A stretch of 33,246 nucleotides of DNA from Streptosporangium canum (GTDB lineage Bacteria; Actinomycetota; Actinomycetes; Streptosporangiales; Streptosporangiaceae). The stretch covers positions 10,063 through 43,308 of the forward strand of contig NZ_FOQY01000054.1 in assembly GCF_900113865.1 (NCBI RefSeq), in the 5' to 3' direction. The notes under the pieces are model-generated. The model had not been told where the DNA came from and did not search any database. It saw only the letters and a program-made list of their open reading frames with translations. Numbering within the stretch: position 1 is the first letter of the stretch; every line of letters begins with the position of its first letter. The position numbers were made by a program, and so were the translations under genes. Positions 17,334 through 24,574 of the stretch are shown one piece after another.

Positions 17334-17367
17334 GGGAGACCGGCCGGTGCGCACCGGCCGGTCTCTC
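17334..17367 (+). terminator. Hairpin terminator after the SOS microgene
   Basis: GAGACCGGCCGGTGC at 17336-17350 is followed at once by its exact reverse complement to 17365, with one G-U and one G-C pair extending the stem. A true loop needs the central bases to open. There is no T run, as is common for terminators in GC-rich actinobacteria. Confidence 0.65.
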
Positions 17368-17372
17368 ACTGT

Positions 17373-17460
17373 CGCCACGCATACTCCGCGGCGTCTCCGC
17401 GCATCCCCCGTAGCGCCGCCACGGATACCTCGCGGCGTCTCCGCGCATACTCCGCGGCGC
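17373..17460. repeat. Direct repeats with 43-bp period
   Basis: A unit of about 32 bases at 17373-17404 recurs at 17416-17447 with only a few changes; both share CGCGGCGTCTCCGCGCAT. A third partial copy (ACTCCGCGGCG) starts at 17449. The repeats fill the gap between the SOS microgene and the convergent secreted-protein gene. No function is evident. Confidence 0.7.
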
Positions 17461-17485
17461 GGCGGGCGTCCCGCGTTCGCCGTGA

Positions 17486-18415
17486 CTACTCGGCGGCGAC
17501 CCTGGTGGTGCTCATGGTGGCGTCGGCCAGCGAATGGACGGTTCCGCTGAGGGCCTTGGCGCCCTCCTCACCGCTGTTGCCCACCAGCGGCGCGAGCTCG
17601 TCGACGGAGGCGGACCGGACGATCGGGGCGACGGCCCCGGCGACCGGCTCGGCCTCGGCCGGGGACAGGGTGCCCACCAGCGGGGCGAGAGTGCCCGCCT
17701 GCTCCGCGCCCTGGGGCACGGCCTGGTTCGCCGCGTCCACGAGGCCGTCGATCTCGGCACGCTTGTCGCCGAGTGCCGCGACCGCCTCGGCGGAGGTCTG
17801 AGCGGTCTCGGCGGCCGACGTGGTCGTCGTGGGCACGGTGCCGAGGACGTCGCTGAGGTTCTGGGGTCCCTGGGCGGCGGACAGCGAGCCGTTCTGCGCG
17901 GCGTCGGCGTCCTGCGGGGCTGCGGGGACGGGGTCACCGGTCAGCGGAGCGGCGGGGACGGGGTCACTGTCCTGCGGGGCTGCAGGGGCGGAGTCACCCG
18001 TCAGCGGGGCGCCGGGGACGGGGTCACTGTCCTGCGCGGCTGCAGGGGCGGAGTCACCGGTCAGCGGAGCGCCGGGGACGGGGTCACTCAGGGAGGTGCC
18101 GGCGAGCTCCCCGGCGGTGTCCGTGAGCGTCCACCACAGGCGGTCGGTGCTGACCCGCCAGCCGCTCGTCATGCCGCCCGGCAGGCCCAGGTCATCCCGC
18201 GTCCCGAATGCCGGCCCCTGGTCGCCCATGGTGCCGAGCTGCACGTTCCCCTCGTCGAGCAGGCCGAAGGTGAGCCCCCCGAGCACGTGGGAGAGACCGT
18301 CGGTCCCGTCCTGCCCGTCGAGGATGTCGCGCGACTGGGCCTGGGCGGGGGCGCAGACCGCCGCCGCGAGACCGAACGCCGCCACGGCCACAGCCGCCTT
18401 GATGCATCGCTTCAT
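17486..18415 (-). CDS. Secreted Pro/Ala-rich repeat protein
   Basis: A 309-residue protein with a Sec signal peptide (MKRCIKAAVAVAAFGLAAAVC, probable cut after PAQAQ near residue 27). Residues about 110-169 hold three 20-residue repeats beginning SDPVP(G/A)APLTGD. The C-terminal third is acidic and Ala/Val-rich, with two related stretches (TLAPLVGTLSPAEAEPVAG and SASVDELAPLVGNSGEEG). There is no anchor motif, so it is likely released or wall-associated. ATG at 18415 has GGGAAGG about 7 bases upstream. I recognise no family; this is a typical lineage-specific exported protein of filamentous actinobacteria. Confidence 0.75.
   Translation of the reverse strand: MKRCIKAAVAVAAFGLAAAVCAPAQAQSRDILDGQDGTDGLSHVLGGLTFGLLDEGNVQLGTMGDQGPAFGTRDDLGLPGGMTSGWRVSTDRLWWTLTDTAGELAGTSLSDPVPGAPLTGDSAPAAAQDSDPVPGAPLTGDSAPAAPQDSDPVPAAPLTGDPVPAAPQDADAAQNGSLSAAQGPQNLSDVLGTVPTTTTSAAETAQTSAEAVAALGDKRAEIDGLVDAANQAVPQGAEQAGTLAPLVGTLSPAEAEPVAGAVAPIVRSASVDELAPLVGNSGEEGAKALSGTVHSLADATMSTTRVAAE
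17909..18088 (-). repeat. Three 60-bp tandem repeats in the secreted-protein gene
   Basis: Three in-frame copies encode SDPVPGAPLTGDSAPAAAQD-like units (residues 110-129, 130-149, 150-169). The first two differ at one residue; the third differs at several. Copy number could vary among strains without a frameshift. Confidence 0.9.
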
Positions 18416-18859
18416 GATTGCCTTCCCAGATTGTGATCGGCCCGCTCTGCTTTTCTGGAACCATGAGAAAAAGCGGGCCTAAGACCCTGAATTACCGGTG
18501 GGCGCGATTTGAAGGGCTGCACGAAACGCGCCGGCCGGAAACTGCATCGGCATTTGTATCACCGCCCCGAGCGACCCCCGGTCCACTCACGGTGATCGAA
18601 TTATCGGCGGCGACAACATCTGGAGCCCCAGCATGGACACGCCGGGCGGGCCCTGGGACCCGCCCGGCGCAGCCGGTAAATCTGGAAATAGCCCTGCGAA
18701 GGATTACGGTCCGCCAATCCGTATGCCGCAAAACCACGGCCCCCCGGAGCACATCCCGGCGGCACCGGCGGCAGGAACCCGGGAAAGGGGCGGGAAAGAG
18801 AGTCCACCGGTCACGGCGTCAGATTTTCCGGTCGCCGGGCACCCCCTTGACCCTGTGGA
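18416..18859. other. 444-bp intergenic region with hairpin
   Basis: No supported gene. It holds the upstream region of the secreted repeat protein and the downstream region of the kamA-like gene, both on the minus strand. A perfect 10-bp inverted repeat (18641-18650 with 18659-18668, 8-base loop) may end kamA transcription. An 8-bp inverted repeat (GGCCCGCT at 18439-18446, AGCGGGCC at 18472-18479) lies in the leader of the secreted-protein gene. I could not place a convincing promoter. Confidence 0.45.
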
Positions 18860-20227
18860 TCAGGCGGACAGCCGATGAGGGACCGTCGCCGGCTCGAAGG
18901 GGTCGGAGGGGCCGAGGAGCTCGGGGAGTTCGGAGGATTCGAAGGGGAAGCGGTCGGCGAACGCCGGCCGCAGATCGGTCAGCCACGCGGCCGTGGGGTC
19001 GTAGCGTGCGAAGAAGGGGCGTCCGACCAGCTCGGGGTCGCGCGCCTGGATGAGGTGGAGCACGAAGACCTTCTGCCCCGCGATCTCCGCGACGCCGTCC
19101 ACGCAGACCTTGCCGGGCGTGGCCGACATGGAGGGACCCCGCACCGTGCGGCACAGTCCCGAAACGCTCGCGTAGGCGTCCCTGAAGATCTCGTAGGCCC
19201 GGGCGAGGGGGACCGCGAAGTAGTCCTGGGGTCCGGTGTCCCGTTCGACGAACATGTAGTAGGGCACCATGCCCATGGTGAGCTGCCTGCGCCACATGGA
19301 CGACCAGGTCGCGGGGTCGTCGTTGATCGTCCTGATCAGCGGCGCCTGGGTCCTGATCACCGCGCCGGTGGCGAGGATCCCGGCCACGGCTGCCTCGGCG
19401 ACGGGGGACTCCATCTCCCTCGGGTGCGAGAAGTGCGCCATGAAGGCCAGGTTCTTGCCCGCGTCCACCACGGAGGCGAACAGGCGCAGCGTGTCGTCGG
19501 CATCGGGGTCGGAGACGAACCGCTGCGGCCAGTAGGCCAGCGACTTGGTGCCGATGCGGATGGATTCGAGCTGCTCCAGTTCGAGCAGCGGCTCCAGATA
19601 GCGGCGGAGCACCGGCGCACTCATGATCATGGGATCGCCGCCGGTGAACAGCACACTGGTCACCCGGGGATGTTTCTTCAGGTAGCCGACGAGGTTCTCG
19701 ACGTCGTCGGAGGCGAACTTGAGATCGGGCTCCCCGATGAACTGCGCCCACCGGAAGCAGTAGGTGCAGTACGCGTGACAGGTCTGGCCCTGCTTGGGGA
19801 AGAAGAGCAGCGTCTCAGGATATTTGTGCTGCATCCCCGGCATCGGGTCATCGCCCACGCGTGGGACGTTGAGGTCGAGCTGACCGGCCGGGTGCGGGTT
19901 GAGCCGCATCCTGACCTCGCGTGCCGCCGCCTGGATTTCCGCGTTCGGGGCGTCGGCGCCCAGAAGACCTGCGAGCCTGGTGACGTCCGGCTCGGGCAGC
20001 ATGTCCGCCTGAGGGAAGACCAGACGATATATGGGGTCATCGGGGATGGCCGACCAGTCGATGAGCTGATCCACCACGTAGGCGTTGGTGCGGAAGGGCA
20101 GGACGGTCGCCACCGCCCTGATCCGCAGCCGCTCCTCGTCCCCGAGGCCGGCCCGTCGCAGGAGGTCGTCCAGATGCTTGGCGGTGTAGGCCCGGAAGCC
20201 GCGTGCAGAGCCTTCCTTCAAGATCAC
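18860..20227 (-). CDS. KamA-family radical-SAM protein (lysine 2,3-aminomutase-like)
   Basis: A 455-residue radical-SAM enzyme. The [4Fe-4S] cluster motif is TCHAYCTYCFRW (C150, C154, C157), and SVLFTGGDPM is the usual GGDP segment that binds SAM. Other KamA-like pieces are LPFRTNAYVVDQLIDW and DDPIYRLVFPQADML. Classical KamA binds PLP through a Lys in a glycine-rich PGGGGK; here I see only SATPGKVCVDG at the matching region, so PLP use is plausible but not assured. Start: GTG at 20227 has GGAGG 9 bases upstream. The frame stays open to beyond 20400, but that part is AT-rich and basic and overlaps the divergent gene, so I exclude it. Aminomutase activity is inferred from the family. Confidence 0.83.
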   Translation of the reverse strand: MILKEGSARGFRAYTAKHLDDLLRRAGLGDEERLRIRAVATVLPFRTNAYVVDQLIDWSAIPDDPIYRLVFPQADMLPEPDVTRLAGLLGADAPNAEIQAAAREVRMRLNPHPAGQLDLNVPRVGDDPMPGMQHKYPETLLFFPKQGQTCHAYCTYCFRWAQFIGEPDLKFASDDVENLVGYLKKHPRVTSVLFTGGDPMIMSAPVLRRYLEPLLELEQLESIRIGTKSLAYWPQRFVSDPDADDTLRLFASVVDAGKNLAFMAHFSHPREMESPVAEAAVAGILATGAVIRTQAPLIRTINDDPATWSSMWRRQLTMGMVPYYMFVERDTGPQDYFAVPLARAYEIFRDAYASVSGLCRTVRGPSMSATPGKVCVDGVAEIAGQKVFVLHLIQARDPELVGRPFFARYDPTAAWLTDLRPAFADRFPFESSELPELLGPSDPFEPATVPHRLSA

Positions 20228-20399
20228 TAATTCTTTCCTCCGTTTTTTGTCGGTCTTCGTGTAAACCTCTCCAGCCGGTCGCGCGTCACGGCGCTTATAT
20301 ACCCGGACGTAATTACCCCTAAGGCTGGTTCCACTCCCGGGTAAGTTCGCCGGTAAATTTCTCTCGCGATATATCTCGAAACGCCGTAGAATCCCTCCC
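20228..20399. promoter_or_regulatory. AT-rich divergent promoter region (kamA-like / DUF1707)
   Basis: This 172-bp gap is distinctly AT-richer than its neighbours. Rightward, TAGAAT at 20387-20392 lies 7 bases before the ATG at 20400, suggesting a leaderless start. Leftward, TATATA at 20301-20296 could be the -10 for the kamA-like gene, leaving a leader of about 60 bases with its GGAGG site. The -35 elements are weak in both directions. Confidence 0.45.
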
Positions 20400-20996
20400 A
20401 TGACCTCCCGTGACCCCGCCTTACCGGGCCACCACGCCCCGGCCATGCGCGCGTCCGACGCCGACCGCGACCGCGTGGCCGGGGTGCTCGCCGAAGCCCT
20501 CGCCACCGGCCGTCTGACCAGCCTCGAACACGCCGACCGGCTGCAGGCGACCTACGACTCCGTCACCCTGGGCGAGCTCGCCCCGATCACCCACGACCTG
20601 CCCGACGTCATCGCCACGGCCCACGAGCCCGCCATCGCCCGGCACGAGGTGCGCGCCGTCTTCAGCAAGGTCGTCCGGGGCGGGCGCTGGATCGCCGGAC
20701 GCCACACGGCGCTGAACGCCACGTTCGGCGCGCTGATCGTCGACCTGTCCGACGCGGTGCTCCCCGGCCGTGAGATCACCCTTGAGGTCAACTCCGCCTT
20801 CGGCAAGCTGATCGTCAGGGTGCCGGAGAACGCCCACGTCATCGACGAGGTCAGTGCGCTGTTCGCCAAGAGGCACATCTCGGGCGGCCTCGGCGACGAG
20901 GGCGGCCCGGTCATCCGCGTCGTCGGCCGGGCCACCTTCGGGAAGATCATCGTCTCGCGGGAGAGGACCGACTGGAATCTCCCCGACTGGTCCTGA
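20400..20996 (+). CDS. DUF1707 / LiaF-like envelope-stress protein
   Basis: A 198-residue protein. The N-terminal DUF1707 domain (MRASDADRDRVAGVLAEALATGRLTSLEHADRL, roughly 16-70) is a short helical module common in actinobacteria. The C-terminal half has repeated beta units around FSKVVRGGRW, NATFGALIVDLSDA, NSAFGKLIVRVP and RATFGKIIVSRE, like the C-terminal domain of LiaF and cell-wall-antibiotic response proteins. There is no membrane segment. ATG at 20400 has no Shine-Dalgarno and is probably leaderless. Its role, perhaps in sensing envelope stress, is inferred from the domain family only. Confidence 0.85.
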   Translation: MTSRDPALPGHHAPAMRASDADRDRVAGVLAEALATGRLTSLEHADRLQATYDSVTLGELAPITHDLPDVIATAHEPAIARHEVRAVFSKVVRGGRWIAGRHTALNATFGALIVDLSDAVLPGREITLEVNSAFGKLIVRVPENAHVIDEVSALFAKRHISGGLGDEGGPVIRVVGRATFGKIIVSRERTDWNLPDWS

Positions 20997-21067
20997 GCCC
21001 CCGGTTGCCCCATCCGGCGCCGACCCCGCCTACGATGCGGACAGACCATCCCGCACGAGGTGACCGC

Positions 21068-22102
21068 TTGCCTGATACCCACGATCCCGGCGCCATGCCG
21101 GTCGCCTTGGACGCGATGGGCGGCGACCACGCCCCGGACGAGATCGTCGCGGGAGCCGTACACGCGGTGCGGGAACACGGAGTCCGCGTCGTCCTCGTCG
21201 GCGCTCCCCGCCCCCTCATGGAGGCGCTCTCCGTCCACGACGCGCTCACCGAGGTCCCGATCATCCGGGCCGAGGAGGCCCTGGCCATGGACGAGGGCGC
21301 CCTGGCCAGCCTCCGCCGCCCCCGCTCCAGCATCGCCGTCGCCTGCCATCTCGTACGGCGGGGCGAGGCCTCCGCCGTGGTCTCCGCCGGATCCACCGCC
21401 GGGATCGTGGCCACCGGCAAGCTCCGGCTCCGCAGCCAGCCCGGAGTGCTCAGGCCCGCCATCACCGTCGCCCTGCCGACCCGGCCCACCCCCACCGTCC
21501 TGCTGGACGCGGGAGCGAACGCCGAGGTGAAGCCGGAGATGCTGGTGCAGTTCGCGCACCTGGGCGCCGCCTACGCGGAGACCGCCCTGGAGATCGACGA
21601 GCCCAGGATCGGCCTGCTGACCATCGGCAGCGAGCCGGAGAAGGGCAACAAGCTCGTCAAACGGGCACACGAGCTGCTGTCGGCCGCCCCCGGCCTGAAC
21701 TTCGCCGGCAACATCGAGGGGCACGACCTGCTCACCCGGGCGGTGGACGTCATCGTCACCGACGGCTTCACCGGCAACGTGGCGCTCAAGACCATGGAGG
21801 GCAGCGTCCGCTACGCCTTCGCCGAGCTCCGCGACACGATCAGCGAGAGCCGCACGGCCCGGCTGGGCGGAATGCTGCAGCGAAAACGCATCAGGGGGCT
21901 CAACCAGCGGCTGGACCCCGAGGTCCACGGTGGGGCCGTGCTGCTCGGGCTCAACGGCACCGTGGTCATCGCCCACGGCTCCTCGCAGGCCAAAGGGGTC
22001 AGCGCCGCCTGCGTGCTCGCCGCCGGGCTGGCCCGGCAGGGCGTGGTCACCCGCATCGGCGAACGCCTGGCCGCCGCCCCCCGGTCGCACCGCCTCTGGT
22101 AA
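21068..22102 (+). CDS. plsX: Phosphate acyltransferase PlsX
   Basis: PlsX converts acyl-ACP and phosphate to acyl-phosphate, the donor for glycerol-3-phosphate acylation at the start of phospholipid synthesis. The N-terminal VALDAMGGDHAP, the segments SAGSTAGIVATG, LLDAGANAEVKPEML, NFAGNIEGHDLL and VTDGFTGNVALKTMEG are family signatures. At 344 residues it has normal length. TTG at 21068 is chosen because GAGGTGA lies 5-6 bases upstream; no other start has such a site. It is not next to rpmF, rnc or fab genes, where actinobacterial plsX usually sits, so it may be a second copy. It is followed by a tandem duplication of its own 3' end. Confidence 0.9.
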   Translation: MPDTHDPGAMPVALDAMGGDHAPDEIVAGAVHAVREHGVRVVLVGAPRPLMEALSVHDALTEVPIIRAEEALAMDEGALASLRRPRSSIAVACHLVRRGEASAVVSAGSTAGIVATGKLRLRSQPGVLRPAITVALPTRPTPTVLLDAGANAEVKPEMLVQFAHLGAAYAETALEIDEPRIGLLTIGSEPEKGNKLVKRAHELLSAAPGLNFAGNIEGHDLLTRAVDVIVTDGFTGNVALKTMEGSVRYAFAELRDTISESRTARLGGMLQRKRIRGLNQRLDPEVHGGAVLLGLNGTVVIAHGSSQAKGVSAACVLAAGLARQGVVTRIGERLAAAPRSHRLW

Positions 22103-22184
22103 CCCTCCGCGCCCCCTGACGCCCCCGCGCAATGGTCGCACCGCCTCTGGTGACCCCCGCGGCCCCTGACGCCCTCCGCGTAAT
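22083..22184 (+). repeat. 51-bp tandem duplication across the plsX stop codon
   Basis: 22083-22133 and 22134-22184 are adjacent copies of one 51-bp unit, identical over the first 18 bases and similar to the end, with a small internal shift. The first copy contains the last codons and stop of plsX; the second retains CGCCTCTGGTGA, so it would also end translation in the same frame. Confidence 0.85.
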
Positions 22185-22216
22185 GTGGGAGACCCACACG
22201 AATCTCGGGGGGACGC

Positions 22217-24574
22217 GTGGAGCAGCCGGCGGAGCGGGGGCTGACCACTGCGGAGGTCGCCGAACGGGTGGCGCGCGACCAGGTCAACGTGGTCCGGCGC
22301 AGGTCGAGCAGATCGCTTCCGGCGATCATCCGGGCCAACGTCCTCACCCTGTTCAACGCGGTGATCGCCGTCCTGTGGATGCTGATCATGATCTTCGGGC
22401 AGTGGCAGGACGGGCTCTTCGGCGCGGTGATCGTGGCCAACTCGGCGATCGGCATCGTCCAGGAGCTCCGCGCCAAACGCACCCTGGACCACCTCGCCGT
22501 CGTCAACGAGGCCCCCGTCAAGGTCCGCCGGGACGGCGCGGACACCCGGATCCCGCCCAGACAGGTCGTGCTCGGCGACCTCATCCTGCTCGCCTCCGGC
22601 GACCAGCTCCAGGTCGACGGCCGGGTGGCGGACGCCGACGGGCTGGAGGCGGACGAGTCCCTGCTCACCGGTGAGGCCGACCCCGTTCACAAGCGCCCCG
22701 GCGACCAGATGCTCTCCGGCAGCTTCATCGTCGCCGGCACCGGTTCGTACGTCGCGACCAGGGTGGGCGGCGACGCCTACGCGGCCAGGCTCGCCGACGA
22801 GGCCAGCAAGTTCAACCTGTCCCACTCGGAGCTGCGCGCCGGCGTCAACCGGTTCATCAAATACATCACCTGGTTGATCGTCCCGATCGGCACGCTGCTC
22901 GTCTGGAGCCAGGTCAGCAGGACGAGCGACTTCGGCCAGGCCATCACCGGCGCGGTGGCGGGCATCGTCACCATGATCCCCGAAGGCCTGGTCCTGATGA
23001 CCAGCATCGCCTTCGCCGTCGGAGTGATCCGGCTGGGCAAGCGCCGCTGCCTGGTCCAGGAGCTGCCCGCCATCGAGGTGCTGGCCCGGGTGGACGTGCT
23101 CTGCCTGGACAAGACCGGCACGCTCACCGCGGGCGGCATGAGCCTCGACCGGGTACGCCCGCTCCGCGACGACCTGCCCGTCGGCGAGGCCCTCAGCGCG
23201 CTGGCCCACCTGGACCCGGACCCCAACCCCACCGCCCGGGCCGTCCAGTCCGGATACCCCGACCCTCCCGGCTGGCGCCCCGGCCTCAAGGTGCCCTTCT
23301 CCTCGGCCCGTAAATGGAGCGGGGCGGAGTTCGCCGGGCAGGGCGCCTGGGTGCTCGGCGCCGCCGACGTCCTGCTCACCCCGGGCACCCCGGAGTACGA
23401 CGAGGCCGAGGAGACGGCTGCCACCGGCCTCCGCGTGCTCGCCCTGGTCCGGGTCGCGTCACTGCGCGACCCCGACGACCTCGGCCCCGTCGAGGCGGCG
23501 GCCGTCATCGCCCTCAAGCAGCGGATCCGCCCCGAGGCGGCCGCCACCCTCGGGTACTTCGCCGAGCAGGGCGTCACCATAAAGATCATCTCTGGCGACA
23601 ACCCCGAGTCGGTCTCGGCCATCGCCCTCTCCCTCGGCGTACCCGGCGGGGAACACGCGGTGGACGCCCGCACCCTGCCGGAGAACGATCCCGGGAAGCT
23701 GGCGGAGATCCTGGACGCCAACACCGTCTTCGGCCGGGTCACCCCGCACCAGAAGCGCTCGTTCGTCGGCGCCCTCCAGTCACGCGGTCACACGGTCGCG
23801 ATGACCGGCGACGGCGTCAACGACGTGCTCGCGCTCAAGGACGCCGATCTCGGCGTGGCGATGGGCTCGGGCAGCGGCGCCGCCCGATCGGTCGCCCAGA
23901 TCGTGCTGATGGACGACAACTTCGCCGGCCTGCCCTCGGTGGTGGCGGAGGGCCGCCGGGTCCTGGCCAACATCGAGCGCGTCTCCAGCCTCTTCCTCAC
24001 CAAGACCTTCTACGCCATCGTCCTGTCCCTGCTCACCGGGGTCGTCGGGCTCGTCTTCCCGTTCGCCCCCCGGCACTCCACCCTGGTCAACGCGCTGACG
24101 ATCGGCATCCCGGCGTTCTTCCTGGCACTCGCGCCGAGCAACGAGCGGGCCAGGACCGGCTTCGTGCCACGCGTGCTCCGGCTGGCGATCCCCGCCGGAG
24201 TCATCTGCGCGGTCGCCGTCTACCTGTCGTACTGGGCCGCCCAGACCGGCTCCTCCACCCTGGAGGAGAACCGCACCTCAGCGGTGATCACGTTGTTCAT
24301 GACCACGTGGTGGGTGCTGGTCCTGGTCGCCGGGCCGTACGTATGGTGGCGCGTCGCGCTGGTGACCTCCATGGCCGTACTGTTCGCGCTCGCCCTCGCC
24401 ACGCCGTTCACCCGGGACTTCTTCGCGCTCGCCCTCGGCGACCTGAGCAACGACCTCGTCGCGGCCGGGTTCGGCGCGGCCGGCATGGTCGCGCTGACGA
24501 TCGTTTTCAAGATCATGCGATCGCCCGATATATCGCCGGGTCAGGGCCGGTCAAACGATACCCTTGAGTCATGA
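22217..24574 (+). CDS. ctpE: CtpE-type P-type Ca2+ ATPase
   Basis: A 785-residue cation pump. The phosphorylation motif is DKTGTLT (D298), the actuator loop is LLTGEADPV, the ion-site helix carries MIPEGL, and the hinge is MTGDGVNDVLALKDADLG. Stretches such as VQELRAKRTLDHLAVV, SKFNLSHSELRAGVNR and MTSIAFAVGVIRLGKR closely resemble what I recall of mycobacterial CtpE, which imports calcium; TGEA in place of the usual TGES is also found there. GTG at 22217 has GGGGGG about 5 bases upstream. The stop overlaps the argS start (ATGA), so the two genes are translationally coupled. The ion specificity is transferred from the family. Confidence 0.88.
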   Translation: MEQPAERGLTTAEVAERVARDQVNVVRRRSSRSLPAIIRANVLTLFNAVIAVLWMLIMIFGQWQDGLFGAVIVANSAIGIVQELRAKRTLDHLAVVNEAPVKVRRDGADTRIPPRQVVLGDLILLASGDQLQVDGRVADADGLEADESLLTGEADPVHKRPGDQMLSGSFIVAGTGSYVATRVGGDAYAARLADEASKFNLSHSELRAGVNRFIKYITWLIVPIGTLLVWSQVSRTSDFGQAITGAVAGIVTMIPEGLVLMTSIAFAVGVIRLGKRRCLVQELPAIEVLARVDVLCLDKTGTLTAGGMSLDRVRPLRDDLPVGEALSALAHLDPDPNPTARAVQSGYPDPPGWRPGLKVPFSSARKWSGAEFAGQGAWVLGAADVLLTPGTPEYDEAEETAATGLRVLALVRVASLRDPDDLGPVEAAAVIALKQRIRPEAAATLGYFAEQGVTIKIISGDNPESVSAIALSLGVPGGEHAVDARTLPENDPGKLAEILDANTVFGRVTPHQKRSFVGALQSRGHTVAMTGDGVNDVLALKDADLGVAMGSGSGAARSVAQIVLMDDNFAGLPSVVAEGRRVLANIERVSSLFLTKTFYAIVLSLLTGVVGLVFPFAPRHSTLVNALTIGIPAFFLALAPSNERARTGFVPRVLRLAIPAGVICAVAVYLSYWAAQTGSSTLEENRTSAVITLFMTTWWVLVLVAGPYVWWRVALVTSMAVLFALALATPFTRDFFALALGDLSNDLVAAGFGAAGMVALTIVFKIMRSPDISPGQGRSNDTLES

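Noticed and set aside
17373..17460. CRISPR array
   Set aside because: Only two and a half repeats with a 43-bp period, short spacers of about 11 bases and no cas genes.
20228..20506. Longer N-terminus for the KamA-like protein
   Set aside because: The region is AT-rich, very basic when translated, contains promoter-like elements and overlaps the start of the divergent gene; the GTG at 20227 has a well-placed GGAGG.
20552..23209. 885-codon minus-strand open frame across DUF1707, plsX and ctpE
   Set aside because: It runs antisense to three well-supported genes, has no family motifs, and is the long stop-free shadow expected in GC-rich DNA.
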